Notes under the pieces: model-generated
Databases searched by the model: none
The model's input: the letters and a program-made list of their open reading frames with translations, nothing else
What the model was told of the DNA's origin: nothing
Made by a program: the position numbers and the translations under genes
Shown: positions 35,869 to 47,772 of the stretch, in pieces
Layout of the letters: every line of letters begins with the position of its first letter
Position numbering within the stretch: position 1 is the stretch's first letter
Assembly: GCA_944739405.2 (NCBI GenBank)
Contig: OX123182.2
Span: 53,881,183 to 53,945,182, forward strand
Length of the DNA: 64,000 nt
Origin: Euclidia mi
Taxonomy: Eukaryota > Arthropoda > Insecta > Lepidoptera > Erebidae
Reading direction: 5' to 3'

Positions 35869-36627
35869 AAATAAATTAATAGTTTAAAAACACTAGAAAA
35901 ACACGCTTTTATAAATGCACCTAAAAACAAAAAAATAAATTATGGATCGTTCAAGTTGTCTCTATTTCTGGGCTGAAGTGGAAACTATGTACTTTTAATT
36001 ATAATATTTGATTGTAAAAACGTGGGGCGCTGGAACAGGAAATACGTTCTCGTTTAACTTGTTCAAAAATCAAGTGAACAGATGTTCAGAGAAGCAGGTT
36101 ACACTGATTGGCGCTCTAACTGGAGTTGCAGCACTAGTAGTAAGTGGCTTTACATTAAACAGTCTGTTCAAAGTGCCAGTTTGTCGAACTCAGACAAAAC
36201 ATGCGCCATCAGCGAGGTAGACGACATTCACCGACATTTTAACGCCTCTTCTTTCAGGATATTAAGTACATAAGGGTAATGCGTCAACAGTGGCAAAATG
36301 TAGAGTTCTTGTTCGTGGAAGAGATATCTTTGGTTCCCTTTAGTATCCCTTTGGCGGCATAAATGCTACGCTCTTGTGAGACCTTATGCAGCTTTCGCCA
36401 GGAAGGTAGTATTTGTAATTGTTAACAATAGAGTTTTGCCTGTTACAGCGTCCCACGCTTTTACAATCAAATATTATAAATAAAAGCACATAGTTTACAC
36501 TTCAGCCCAGAAATAGAGACAACTTGAACGATCCATAATTTATTTTTTGTTTTTACGTGCATTTATAAAAGCGTGTTTTTCTAGTGTTTTCTAAACTATT
36601 AGAAAACACTAAACTATTAATTTATTT
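35869..36627. mobile_element. Foldback-like element with long terminal inverted repeats
   Basis: Left arm 35869-36042 and right arm 36436-36627 are near-identical in inverse orientation (for example GATCGTTCAAGTTGTCTCTA and its complement). The right arm has an extra 20 bp internal duplication. The core of about 390 bp contains no recognised protein; the 70-codon frame at 36008-36220 spans arm and core and is probably incidental. No clear target-site duplication. Confidence 0.72.
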
Positions 36628-36879
36628 TATAATTTTTGGTATTTGATAACGAAATATTTTTAACATTTATACATTTAAGTAGGCGAATGAGCCCTCATCC
36701 TCTCCATTCTCACCTGTGCGTCTGTATTACATGGTGTTTTATCAGTCAGCTTATAACAATTTAGCTCTTAAATCAGGAGACCACTAAGTAATTTTACTCT
36801 ACTCAGGGCCACATACGCCTGTCCAGCCGCAAAAGTACGGGACCCTAACTACACCACTGCGTGGTCTACAATATATATT

Positions 36880-37260
36880 TGGTTTGTTAAAACCTTGAAA
36901 CCTGATCGTGTTCCAACTCCATTACATGGCCTTTCTCACAAGTGCAAACACGACTATGATACGATATGCCATCATAGAATGCCAGTGCCTATCTTCCGGT
37001 TTCATCATCAGACCTTGAAATCTAATCGTGGCCACAGTTCATTACAAGACTTTTCTAAGAAATCCAAAACAGCTATGATACGATTTTCCATCATGAAGTT
37101 CCAGTTCATGTCTTCCAGCATGGAGCTCAGATCAGTTTGACAGTACCATATTATTGTATTGTCATCAGAACTACATACAACTGCCAATTTTCATCACGCT
37201 ACGATCCTTGGAAGATGGTTAAATTAGTTAGCTTAGATTCCATTACATAGTTAGTTACAT
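36880..37260 (+). repeat. Dispersed repeat with a diverged internal tandem duplication
   Basis: Two halves of about 125 bp each begin ACCTTGAAA(C/T)CT and contain CTATGATACGAT and CCATCAT. The open frame 36895-37140 follows the duplication and is not evidence for a gene. Confidence 0.55.
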
Positions 37261-37834
37261 ACACGACGACCAAATAAAAGCTTGTTAAAAACGGCACAAA
37301 TTGGATAACTCAAAATCAAATAAATGTAGGCTGTATGATAGCCAGCTAACGGTGTGACAATATCTGAAGCAGAAACTTATGATCTTGCATTTCATATGGA
37401 AGTTCCGGCCACGTAAAGTCTTTGTATCGTTCTTATTGAGGGCCTACCCTCCTTAGAGGCTCTTCAAACTTGGACGATGAAGCGTCGCCGGCCTGAATTT
37501 GGCTGAATATGCCTGCAACTTGCATTAAGTGTAGATAATGGTGTCACTCGGTCTCACGGGCCGTAATACGAAGATTCTAAAGAGAAAAGTTCGTATTCTC
37601 GCATTTCTCTCGTACCAGCTTGTTGCCTTAATCAAGGACGTTCTTTACAAGGGATCCTCACAGGTGCTTCAATTCAATTTTAATTTAGCAATTTTTATAA
37701 CTCCGTGTATGGTGTGGCTTTTCATGATGTTAGTTCGGCAAAATCACACTTTCCAAATCTCTTTGTAACCAATATGTCGCAAAAAGCATCTTTCACTATA
37801 TTATGATTTAGCGTCGGAACATATCTGACGGAAG

Positions 37835-37940
37835 ATGCGTCGAGCGTATCATCGGTCGCGTCTATTCCGTCCGATGGGTCGGCGGAATAGACGATAATTT
37901 GACGGAATAGACGCAACCGACGCAGATACGCTAGACGCAC
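37835..37940. repeat. GC-rich inverted repeat
   Basis: GCGTCTATTCCGTC (left) and GACGGAATAGACGC (right), extended to about 38 bp with gaps on both sides, flank a centre of about 29 bases that holds a further GGCGGAATAGACG. Confidence 0.65.
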
Positions 37941-38169
37941 AGAAATATGAACTCATTTGAAATAAATATTTATCATCACTGCGCGGCTTTAAATTGATGT
38001 TTGAGCAGCAATTCCACATAGTAGCGGATAGGAAAATAATGCTTAAAACTAAAATGTCCGCTTTCTCGTTTAATAAATACTTACCGCAGAATAAATGGAA
38101 AAATACAACTTTTTCAAAAGTAGCTGTTTACATTAAAATAGATAGATATAGATACGATATAATTATTTT

Positions 38170-38814
38170 TTAAGAAACATTCAGGACGGAAGATGTGAGG
38201 GAGATATTGAAAGGACAGTGACTGCGGGAAATCGTGTCAATGGAGCGCTGTGGGCGTTAATGAACGGTCAGACGGTGCCAAAAGAGGCGCGATTGGCGGT
38301 TCACAATGGAGTGCTTGTCCCGTGTCACGTTGATGTATTGAAGTGAGAGCTGGGTATGGCAGAAAAAGCATGAAAGTAGAATTAACGAGTTGAGATGCAA
38401 TCACTGCGTAGTATGTGTGGGGTAAGACTGATTGATAGAATGCCGAATGCAACTATACGAAAGAGCAGTGGACTGAAAGAAGATGTGGTGACAAGGATTG
38501 CGAAAGGAATGCTTAGGTGGTTTGGACACGTGGAGCGAATGAGTGAAGAAAGAATGACGAATCAGATATATAACGCAAATGTGTGTGGGCAAGTTGGTCG
38601 CGGCAGACCTCGGCGGACATTCGTCGACCAAATTGGAGACATCCTAAGAAACGGAAAGGTCCGAAGTACCCGAAACCGGCGAGCATGTATGAGAAGAGTA
38701 ATGAGTGTAGAGGAAGCGCGTGAGGTTTGTAGGATAGGAGCAAGTGGCGTTCTGTTGTCTCTGCCTACCCCGACGGGAAAAAGGCGTGAGTATACGTATG
38801 TATGTATGTATTAA
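38170..38814 (+). pseudogene. RTE-type LINE, 3' end of the RT protein
   Basis: The frame 38395-38814 carries MLRWFGHVERM (residues 39-49), a hallmark of the C-terminus of RTE-like and related insect LINE proteins, then GRGRPRRTF. Upstream the protein continues back to about 38183 through stops. The sequence ends in CTCTGCCTACCCCGACGGG, GGCGTGAG and a GTAT microsatellite, as RTE elements do. It is a heavily 5'-truncated copy. The tail resembles that of the SINEs here, suggesting they could share its machinery; this is inference. Confidence 0.75.
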
Positions 38815-39420
38815 TATCAGACAACAGCGAATTTTAATAAAATTAGAGATTTAGGTCTAATAAAAAAGTTTAAAAATCTCTCAAGTGATCTACACCAATT
38901 ATATCGTTAAACAATGCTAATATTAAATAATTCACACTTAAGGCAATCCGAATAAAACTATTTAAATCTATCCCTGGGATTGAAATAGCATGAACGCACT
39001 AGAGAGACACAGATTACAAAAGTAAGTCGTTTATGAAAGTTGTATTTTTGTTGTACATGTAGAGCTAGTAGGTGAGGTGGAGATACAGAAACAGAGTTTA
39101 AATTAAAACGAGTCCCTGCCCATTTTCAGATTGTCAGGAATGTATTAATTACATACATTTTCTATACCACCGAGCCTCGCGACGAGAAGTCGAATAAACC
39201 GCAATGGTTTAAGTGGGTAGGCCTCAAATCACTTTATGGGAAAGACATCATACATCTATTGAATATATGTATGAAAATTACAAACTTGAACCAAAGAGTG
39301 GGGGAGGATATGGCCTATAGTGCGGTTCCCACCACAAGAAGAAAAATCGGTAACTACCTAAAAAGTTAGAGGTATCGCTTCTGGACCATTTTGTGACATT
39401 GGCTAAGGAAAGTGACATTT
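38815..39420. other. No recognisable gene
   Basis: AT-rich, with nothing identified. Confidence 0.5.
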
Positions 39421-40108
39421 TTTAGGGTTCCGTACCTAAAAGGTAAAAACGGGACCCTATTACTAAGCCTCCGCTGTCTGTCTGTCTGTCTGTCCGTCTG
39501 TCCGTCTGTCCGTCTGTCTGTCTGTCACCAGGCTGTATCTCATAAAGCGTGATAGCTACAAATCTGAAATTTTCACAAATTATGTATTTTGGTTGCCGCT
39601 ATAACAACAAATACTAAAAATAAAAAATATTAAGGTCCCATACAAAAAACGTGTTTTTTTTCGTATTTTTGCTCAAAATTATTAACTGTAACAGGTAGAA
39701 ATTTAAAATTTTCACAGAATATGTAGTTGTATATTAAATTCCAAAATAAATAATTAAATTTAAAAAAAGTAAATAATAAAGGGGGGCTCCCATACAAAAA
39801 ACGTACTTTTTCGTATTTTTTGCTCAAAATTACTAACTGTAACAGGTAGACGCTTTAAATTTTCACAAAATATGTAGTTGTATATTACCTGTCAAAATAA
39901 ATAATTAAATTAAAAAAAAGAGTAAATAATAAAGGGGGGCTCCCATACAAAAAACATAATTTTAAGCAATTTGTTACTCGATCTTAATAAACAGGAAGAA
40001 ACTTAAAAAGTATTTAAGTATACATACAACGGACGTGATTTTCTTTTATAGATGATGGTACGGAACCCTTCGTGCGCGAGTCTGACTCGCACTTGCCCAA
40101 TTTTTTTT
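39421..40108 (+). mobile_element. Dispersed non-autonomous repeat (GGGTTCCGTACC family)
   Basis: Begins TTTAGGGTTCCGTACC, has a CTGT/CCGT microsatellite at 39475-39530, and ends CGAGTCTGACTCGCACTTGC followed by T-runs. A segment of about 152 bp starting CCCATACAAAAAAC is repeated (39639, 39791, 39944). A related end occurs in inverse orientation at 53690-54078. Class uncertain. Confidence 0.65.
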
Positions 40109-41742
40109 GGTATTTCAAAACCGTCGCCGTGACAAGCAATTTCAACCGTCTATGCATCAAACGCTATCGGTCGCCGACGTCCTTGCTTTGTTACTCAATT
40201 ATGGAATAACGTTAGAACGGATTTGGAGGAAAATTGGCACACGGATAGTTTATTACCTGGATTGGAACATCGACGAACAAAAAATAATCGTGGGTACCCG
40301 CGTCAACTGTACTAACTGTGCCCGTGATTATAGGGGGCACAGTTATTTTATTATAAGTTTCTAGTATCATCATCAAAATTCAAGCGTTATGCGAGGTGGG
40401 ATACAAGACCTAGGATTTAAGCTTGAAGTACATTTTATAGTCTTACCAGATTTAATTAAATAAATATTTTCTCTACGCAACGATTGACCTCTGACCTCTG
40501 CAGCTTAAAAGGATGGCGATTATCTATAGTACCAGTCTGAGAATATTCGACAAAACTGTTATGTAGAAAATGTAATAGTATTCATGGTACTTTGTTCCCA
40601 AATCTAAAACCTTTACTTTGAATGAACATACATATGAGAACATACCCATGTAATCTCTTGTCTCATAGAAATTTTAACGTGTTTTCAAGAGAACTCTTTG
40701 CAATAGCACAATACTCATCGTTCAACAGTACAATTATCTGCTTCAAAAGTTTCTTAATCTATAAAGTACTTAAGAAATTTTCAAAAGAAGAATACTCCGT
40801 TCAAAAACATCAAAAGAAGCAAAAACAATGGAATGTAAGATAATACGACACGCAACGTTTGGAGAGCAGGCGCTTTTGAAACTTAATAAAGCTCTTCGAG
40901 TTTCATCGGCATGCATCGCGATTTTATGATGTCTGAAAATGATCCCTACTGACGATGGAATTTTACTATGACCGGACTGACAGTAAATTGACTCAACGTG
41001 TATGACAGGAACGGGCAACTAGGTGGACAGTTGGACACCCTGAAGTCCTTTGCATAAGGACGTCATCACCTAATCCTCGCCATAAAAAGATAAACTGGCG
41101 TAATATGTGCCTAAATTTACTATCGAGTTTTGTCCAGTGCCGCCATCACCGCGCCGCATTGACATGCATTGCTACTTCAATGCTGTTATATCGAAAACGA
41201 TCCTGTAAGAAAGGAGAAGGAAACATTTTCCTATCGCCTCTTTTATCGGATCGAATTCGACGAACAGCTTAGCATTATCATATTGAATTGAATCCTATTA
41301 CATAGAATGCCTGCCAACCTGAAAATAATGCAAATAAATGCAAACCTGAATACAGCTCTCTTCTAATGTTCATGTTACATTGAAACCAATTTATCTTAAA
41401 AACGTCGAAAATCCTTTGAGGGCGATTTTAGACTAACGCATTCTGTTTAACATACTAATGCTGTATTCGAATCCACAATGCTTTATGAATATACTATTAG
41501 TAAACTAAACTTAAAGGTGATTAAATATGTTCATGGTGTACACTTTAAATAAATATAAATATAAACGGGGGTAAATTACGAAATGAGGAAACAAAGACTA
41601 GTAGAGAGACCATAATAATTCAAAAATTGTCCACAGCATTAAAATAGGTACTAATAAATCACAATATTTCAAAATATTAACTAGTGAATAATATTTAGCG
41701 AAATATTCATACTTATACACACTGATTCGTTGTTATTGATAA
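40109..41742. other. No recognisable gene; SINE relic near 40380-40540
   Basis: The relic keeps GACCTCTGCAGCTTAAAAGG and ACCAGTCTGAG in the order seen at 15911. An 85-codon frame (40107-40364 +) overlaps the edge of the preceding repeat; it has protein-like composition but no recognised motif. Confidence 0.45.
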
Positions 41743-41949
41743 TCCTTATATATAAAATCGTTGCGTTACTGACTGACTGACAGACACGCTACAGCCGAAA
41801 CTATTGGGCGCAGGAAGCTGAAATTTGGCATGTATGTTCCTTGGGGACCGTAGGGGTGCACTAAGAAGGGATTTCCCGAAATTACCACGGGATCGGCCAA
41901 AACGGGTAAATTTTAAAAAAATGCAGGCGTAGCTGCTGGCGTCCTCTAG
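41743..41949 (+). mobile_element. Short Helitron, family H1, complete
   Basis: A|TCCTTATATATAAAATCG at the left, GCAG...CTGC hairpin and CTAG|T at the right. Best-preserved copy. Confidence 0.85.
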
Positions 41950-41959
41950 TATAATATAT

Positions 41960-42100
41960 GAGTATAAGCCGTGTGGCTGACGGCATAGAATACAAGTGTC
42001 ACCACCCCCTATCTTCCCGTCGTAAGAGGCGACTAAGGCATAACACGATGCAAATACCATCTTTGCGCAGAGACGGAAAATTCGACATCAAACCCTATAC
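41960..42100 (+). mobile_element. SINE tail fragment
   Basis: CACCACCCCCTATCTTCCC and GTCGTAAGAGGCGACTAAGG as in the 12118 piece. It lies between the Helitron and a full SINE. Confidence 0.55.
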
Positions 42101-42350
42101 GACTGCCTCGTTGGTCTCGCGGCATAAATGTGCGCGTGGGATCGGGAGGTCCCGGGTTCGATTCCTGGGTCGGGCAGCATTGGGTTTTTCTGTCACGAAA
42201 TTCTCAGTAGCAGCACGGAGTCTGGAAATGTGCCCGGTACGGCAATAGGCTCGCCTCTTATTACGTGGGACTAAAGTATATCTGGCGAAAAGTGGGTGTA
42301 GAAATACCTACCTCTTCGGGGTTATAGGCGTGAGATTATGTATGTATGTA
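42101..42350 (+). mobile_element. tRNA-derived SINE, complete
   Basis: The tRNA-like head (42101-42175) has a B box GGTTCGATTCC. The body shares ATGTGCCCGGTACGGCAATA with other copies. The tail has CTACCTCTTCGGGG, GGCGTGAG and GTAT repeats. RNA polymerase III boxes A and B are therefore partly preserved. Confidence 0.82.
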
Positions 42351-42423
42351 ATATATGAGTATTAAATTAACATTAGCACTGTTAATAAATAGGCAATTAA
42401 AATAAACGGTTCAGTAAACTTAC

Positions 42424-42729
42424 ATCATCAGCCCTTTATACTGTCCCACTGCTGGGCACGGGCCTCTTCTCACTATGAGAAGGGTATGACCATAGTCCAC
42501 CACGCTGGCCAAGTGCGGGTTGGCAGACTTCACATGTCTTTCGAGAACTTTGTGGAGAACTCTCAGACATGCAGGTTTCCTCACGATGTTTTCCTTCACC
42601 GTTTAGCAAGCTATAATTAACAATTTAATACGCACATAACTTCGAAAAGTCATTGGTGCGTGCCGTGGATTCGAACCCGAGACCCTCTTCATAGCAGTCT
42701 GTCGCTCTCTCCACTCGGCTATCGCTGCC
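42424..42729 (-). mobile_element. tRNA-derived SINE, complete, minus strand
   Basis: Head at 42640-42729 (GATTCGAACCCGAGACC is the B-box complement). The body has CACGATGTTTTCCTTCACC and the tail CCCACTGCTGGGCACGGGCC. Confidence 0.85.
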
Positions 42730-42925
42730 TGTCAGTAAACTTGCAACTGATTAATTGCTGATCATAAACTGTGTGCAAATCCTGCATGAAATATTTAATG
42801 TGCTATTTAAATTGTTTATTTCGGATTTCTGTGTATGATGCATAATTATATATTTAAACATTATTTTATTAATTTATTAAACATAATTGTTTGAAGAAAT
42901 AATCGCTTATTATTTTAATTAGACA

Positions 42926-43121
42926 ATATCTGCAGCTACGCTCGCATATTTTATTTTCCCGATCCCGTGGGAATTTTGGGTAATCCCTTCTTAGTGCACC
43001 CCTACGGCCTCCAAGGAAATAGGAGACATACATGTCGAATGTCAGCTTCCTGCGCCCAATAGTTTTAGCTGTGCGTTGTCAGTCAGTCAGCCAGTAACGC
43101 AAGAATTTTATGTAAGTATAC
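42926..43121 (-). mobile_element. Short Helitron, family H1, minus strand
   Basis: Reverse complement of the H1 interior (GACTGACTGACAACG, CCTACGGTCTCC-like block, GCGAGCGTAGCTGC). The CTAG end is lost or mutated. Confidence 0.72.
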
Positions 43122-43770
43122 AGAAAATAAATTAATTTGAATTGGTCTGTGTGACGTCGGACAGTCGCCGCTCTGTTGTGAACGTCTATAAGCTAAAACG
43201 GAAACGTAAAGATGCCACGTCGCTACACATTATTAAACGAAATCAAATTAAACATAACACTAAGGAACTTTGAATTTTCCCCTAAAGAACTGTGATCAAA
43301 TCCAAATGGATCTTTGTTTACACATGTTGTCATGTCATGTCAGACCAAAGTTTTATTACAACTGTCTTGCAAGTCTTTTTTTACTCATGTGGTAGAACCA
43401 AATTAATTTTGACATATTAATGTACACGAAGATATCGGAAAGGTGCTCATAACAAACAAGTGTATTTTAAAACTCAAATCAAATTTTTAAAACAGGACAA
43501 TACAAATATTCCATTACAAAATATAAAGTAATTGCGTGTAATTTCAGTGTGTTAGATGGTAAACTCCGCGCATGTCGGTGGTAGCGGTGATCCGCAACTA
43601 AATTGTGGCTTCGAATGCATAAGATATGTGGAAGGGTGAAGTGTACACCGATTATAATTGTAATTAGATTAAACTATGTAAGCGGCATTTCACCGTGTAT
43701 GTTTCATGCAGAAATGTGCGTTTAAGCGGGATTTTATGCGCCGTTAGGATTTGTATCGATTGTTATATAC
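43122..43770. other. No recognisable gene
   Basis: Mixed composition, no repeat identified. Confidence 0.45.
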
Positions 43771-43990
43771 GAAACTAGCCTTTGCCCGCCGCTTCGCGCG
43801 CGTTAAATTCGGGGTAACACAAATCTACTTTCAGTCTCAAGCCGTGTGAAGACACTCCTGATTAGTCTAAAGAGTTCAGAAACTCTATAGAGTACCCAGT
43901 AATTCGGTCAGTATCCATGACATAATCTACTATTATATATACCGAATATATATCTATAAACACTTTCGCATTTATAATATTAGTAGTAGA
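43771..43990 (+). mobile_element. Dispersed repeat (AAACTAGCCTTTGCCCGC family)
   Basis: Starts AAACTAGCCTTTGCCCGCCG and ends CATTTATAATATTAGTAG, a very common lepidopteran repeat layout. Class uncertain. Confidence 0.6.
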
Positions 43991-44070
43991 GAAAATCGTT
44001 GCAGCTGTTTAAGCGTAGTCTATAATTAATAATAATAATAAAATAATAATATTCTACCACATACACATAT

Positions 44071-44297
44071 CACCATCTAGTCCCAAGCTAAGCAGAGCTT
44101 GTGTTATGGGTACTAGATAATGGATAAACATACATATATACTTCTTTTTTTGTAAATACATACATATTATACATAGAAACGCCCAGACCAAGACAAACAT
44201 CCATGTTCATGCACACAAATGTTTGACTTGAGCGGGAATCGAATCCGCGACCATCGGCGTAGCAGTCGCTTACACTCCCGCTGCGCCAACCGGTCGT
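44071..44297 (-). mobile_element. tRNA-derived SINE (CATCTAGT family), minus strand
   Basis: The head (44222-44297) contains GGGAATCGAATCCGCG, complement of a B box, and GCGCCAACCGG. The tail shows TAATGGATAAACATA and CCATCTAGTCCC. Same family as 60751 and 61147. Confidence 0.8.
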
Positions 44298-44454
44298 CAA
44301 ATTATTTTAAGTTTATATATGCGAATAAAGTAATCACCGTGCATAATATGCCAATATGTATGATGTGACAGTACTGACAGATAGGCGATAGCACATGCGC
44401 AGCACTCAATTATTAGCGCATGCGTTCTTACTTCCAAGAGGTAAATTTGTGCCG

Positions 44455-44638
44455 TACAAACTTCTACCCTCCCTACAATCCCTCCCAGTTTAATGTTTGC
44501 AACTTATGGTAGCCTATGTCCGTCTCCATGGTCCAATATATCTCTATATTAAATTTCAACAAAATCGGTTCAGCCGTTTTAGCATGAAAACGGAACATAC
44601 ATACATACACACTTTTGAATTTATAATATTAGTAGGGA
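44455..44638 (+). mobile_element. Dispersed repeat, 3' half
   Basis: TCAACAAAATCGGTTCAGCC, CATACATACATAC and TTTATAATATTAGTAGGGAT mark the 3' end of the family seen at 43771. Confidence 0.65.
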
Positions 44639-45433
44639 TGTGTAGTCTTCTTATTTTTTCACGACTAAGCCTCTGAACCGATTATTATAAAACCTAGCAC
44701 TTACCGACTAAACTACTATACCATATCTTGGACAGGGAACTAGCCTGTGTAACATACAAATTTGTGAAGATACTCTTCGTAAACGGCCACTTAATGTCAG
44801 TATTTGTATGTCTTTACGTTAATGTAATATATATTGTTTACGATGTGTACATTAGTAAATGACAACCTAAACTAGCCGTAACATTGTATTTACACGGTGT
44901 AATGAAACAGATTAGCAATACTATATTATGTTAAGTAAATGGGTCAGCCGGCAGATTAAGATGTTTATCTTGATTTAGCCAATATGCAGCCATTTTAGCT
45001 GAATAACTAAGTAAATACACTCGTGAACCAATTGCTATCTATTCATACCGCATATAAATTGATTACTCGAAACTTATTCTAATACATTTATCTAGTTGTA
45101 TATTTATTTCTATAGTGAGAAATTTTAAATTGTGAGTTCATAATATTTTTCTAAACGGCTTGAGTGATATTAATATTTTTTTGTTTATAAGAGGTTATAT
45201 CAAATTACTTTTGTAGTAATCAGGATATGCTGGATAGCTGTAGATATATTAAATTTGTAAAAGCGAGCCTGTTCAGTAAAATGAAGCTTTGCTCAATCTT
45301 AAAATATATTTGTTTACAATTACTTTACTTCAACTATTAACAGTACTAAGGAGTATGTATGTATTTGACAAAACTGTACTACTACCGTTCAACAAACACA
45401 AACTATCCTTTAGGAAGAAAAGTTTACAAAGAC
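44639..45433. other. No recognisable gene
   Basis: AT-rich, short frames only. Confidence 0.5.
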
Positions 45434-45667
45434 TTATTCAATAAAATCTAGTAGTTTATTAACAACTATGTTACTCTCAGTTGCTTTGATCTGTTTCGTC
45501 ATTAATCCATTTGGATTATCGTCCAGAAAGGACGCGGCAACTTGGAAACCAACCACTTTTTCTTGTCCAATGGGCTCCAAACAGGAAATCACAAGTACAA
45601 TCAACATAATGGCTTCAAGTACTTCCTCCTTACAAGGATCCAATGTGAATAAAACCTTTAAACTCAA
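45434..45667 (-). CDS. Candidate terminal exon, unknown product
   Basis: A 77-codon frame on the minus strand that is open a little further upstream to about 45695 and ends in TAA. A hydrophobic run (AIMLIVLVISCL, about residues 19-30) is followed by a polar part with LDDNPNGLMTKQ. A possible acceptor (T-rich, ending AAAG) precedes it. I do not recognise it. The opposite strand is open over the same stretch (45468-45695), starting with a hydrophobic signal-like segment, so either or neither may be real. Confidence 0.27.
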   Translation of the reverse strand: MSLKVLFTLDPCKEEVLEAIMLIVLVISCLEPIGQEKVVGFQVAASFLDDNPNGLMTKQIKATESNIVVNKLLDFIE

Positions 45668-45695
45668 AAAAGTAAAAATCGTCGTAGATAAATAA

Positions 45696-47412
45696 AATTA
45701 TTACATTCGCTTGATGAACGACTTTACGTGTTAAGTTAGAGTGAGAAAAATTCTCCGAAAGTTACTTCTCACCCAACTTTTCGAATGGCGAGAATGAATT
45801 TTTACAGAATACCGAAAAATTATGAGCCAAGTGTTCAATATGTTAGTGCGTATCGGGGTAAAACAGCTGCTGTTTACATTTATATCTCGTGTTTATTTCA
45901 TGGGAATATTGTAGAAAAGGGCTACGAAGGCGTAGCGCTCCATTAATCGGCTACGTGAATGGGACTTGCGTATTGTCTTTGCTACCTTTCTGTAAACTGT
46001 AAAGCTAAGAACAATGTATTTTGGTAAAATAAAAGGAAACAAAGTCTGCATTTAAAGTCACAATAACACTATTACAGTGTTATACTGCTATAAAGATTCT
46101 AACCTACATATTCAACCTGTTTTCTCATAGCAGTAGTTTCTGCGGAGGAATCAAGTAAATACTTTTAAAGCTTTGCTATTTATATTAACATATGTGAAGT
46201 ATTTTCTATTTATCTAAACATTTTCAACGTGGGTGGGTTCAACATCAGTGGGAATTCAATTCAAAGCCGAAATTACGTAACATATAAAAAAAACGTTTAA
46301 CCTTTTTACTATTTCTGCGTATCCGTATTAAAATAGTTTTTTTGTTTACATACATCCACGGCTGCAATTTATAACCATGGATACCTACATCTGAGGTTAT
46401 TATCAAATAATAACATTGAAAATATGATGTCACCAAAAAAAGAAAATAACATGTACTTCACGGGAAATCAACGATCATAACAGCGATAACGCTTCAAACA
46501 GCATTGCCATTTTATTTTTGTTAGACGTTTTACAAGTAATGTGATTATTAGTTGTTTATAAAAAATAGAAATTAAGTATTTTTTATTTATTATGAGTTTT
46601 ACACATAGATACATTACGATCCTTCGTAGAAGTAAATGCATGCAGTATAGTGCAGGCTGGTAGATGTGAATGCGAGTTGTCGACTTGATGGTAGCCGGGG
46701 TTATACTGAGCTAATGGAAGTGAGCATACAGTGAAAGAGCAATAAATAGTGCAAAGGCTAGAATATTCACTTTCCTATAAATATTCATATACGTAAGGGT
46801 TTTGATATTGACCAGAAGGGCTCAAGTTTGACACGAACTAGATTTAATTCTGTTACGATTTAAGTAACTACTCTATTAAACATCTTTACTACCTTTCTAA
46901 TTGCCCGCTGTTATATTGAGAATAGTTGTCAGTTTGGATTTTCTTAACGTGATCCGATAATTGATGTAGATTCACTGTGATCTACATTTTTAATATCAGC
47001 AGCCCATTGAAATGAGGTACTCATAGTACCGTCACTTCAGAACGACAGAATAGAACCTAATTGAATTGGACTAGGCTCCTAGGCTCTTCGTCATGATATC
47101 CCAAACGAGTACGCGAATCAGAAACTTTTTCTGAACATTTCTTATAAGTTATGTGCGCAAAAGTTCTTTGGGCATTTACAGTAAGAATGTACAGTTAAGT
47201 ATTCCTATCTACAAAACCGTTCTTGGAGTTATTCTTGTCTTCATACTGTAAGACCTTGCTTCTTGCAAAATTACAGTACTCTAAGTCCACAAAAAGCACC
47301 CTTTAAACTTTTAAAATGACAGATGAATTCGTTTTTTGACGTGACATCTTCAGTCTATCGCGAACAAATCGTAACGCGCATGAGTGACTTGACTTGTCCG
47401 TTTAAGCGACAA
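45696..47412. other. No recognisable gene
   Basis: AT-rich, no repeat family recognised. Confidence 0.5.
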
Positions 47413-47772
47413 TCTTCTATATATTAAAAGAATTTTGTGTTTTATAATACGAGTCGGCCAGCCCGTTCTACCCAACCGATTCGCATGATTTTTTTTTTAA
47501 ATGAAAGCTCTCGCTGCATAGATTTGTCATCAAGCATTAGAAATTCTTTGACTTACTTGCACACTCATCAAGTTATATGCAAAAACAGTTTTCTCCCATA
47601 CATTTTTTTACGTTTTCGTAGCCGTAGTCAATAACTTTCTGCTTCTATATATCTGGTTCTCATTGAGGTAGGCGTTTCGTTATAGGCCTATAACACGCGC
47701 TGAAAAGAGCTCTTTCATTTGATGGTATGCTCATTTAAATTGGGTAAGTTTGAAGGAAGATAGGTGTGGACA
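47413..47772 (+). repeat. First copy of the H3 5' end
   Basis: About 357 bp that restarts at 47773 with TCTATATATTAATAGAATTT. Both copies carry TAATACGAGTCGGCCAGCCC and GCTCTCGCTGCATAGATTTG. Confidence 0.8.

Noticed and set aside
36895..37140. 81-codon frame
   Set aside because: Covers two diverged copies of a dispersed repeat.
40107..40364. 85-codon frame as a host exon
   Set aside because: Its start overlaps the end of a dispersed repeat and no motif is recognised; too weak to list as a gene.
42101..42175. Possible tRNA gene
   Set aside because: The B box is good, but the sequence runs on into a SINE body and tail and the cloverleaf is incomplete.
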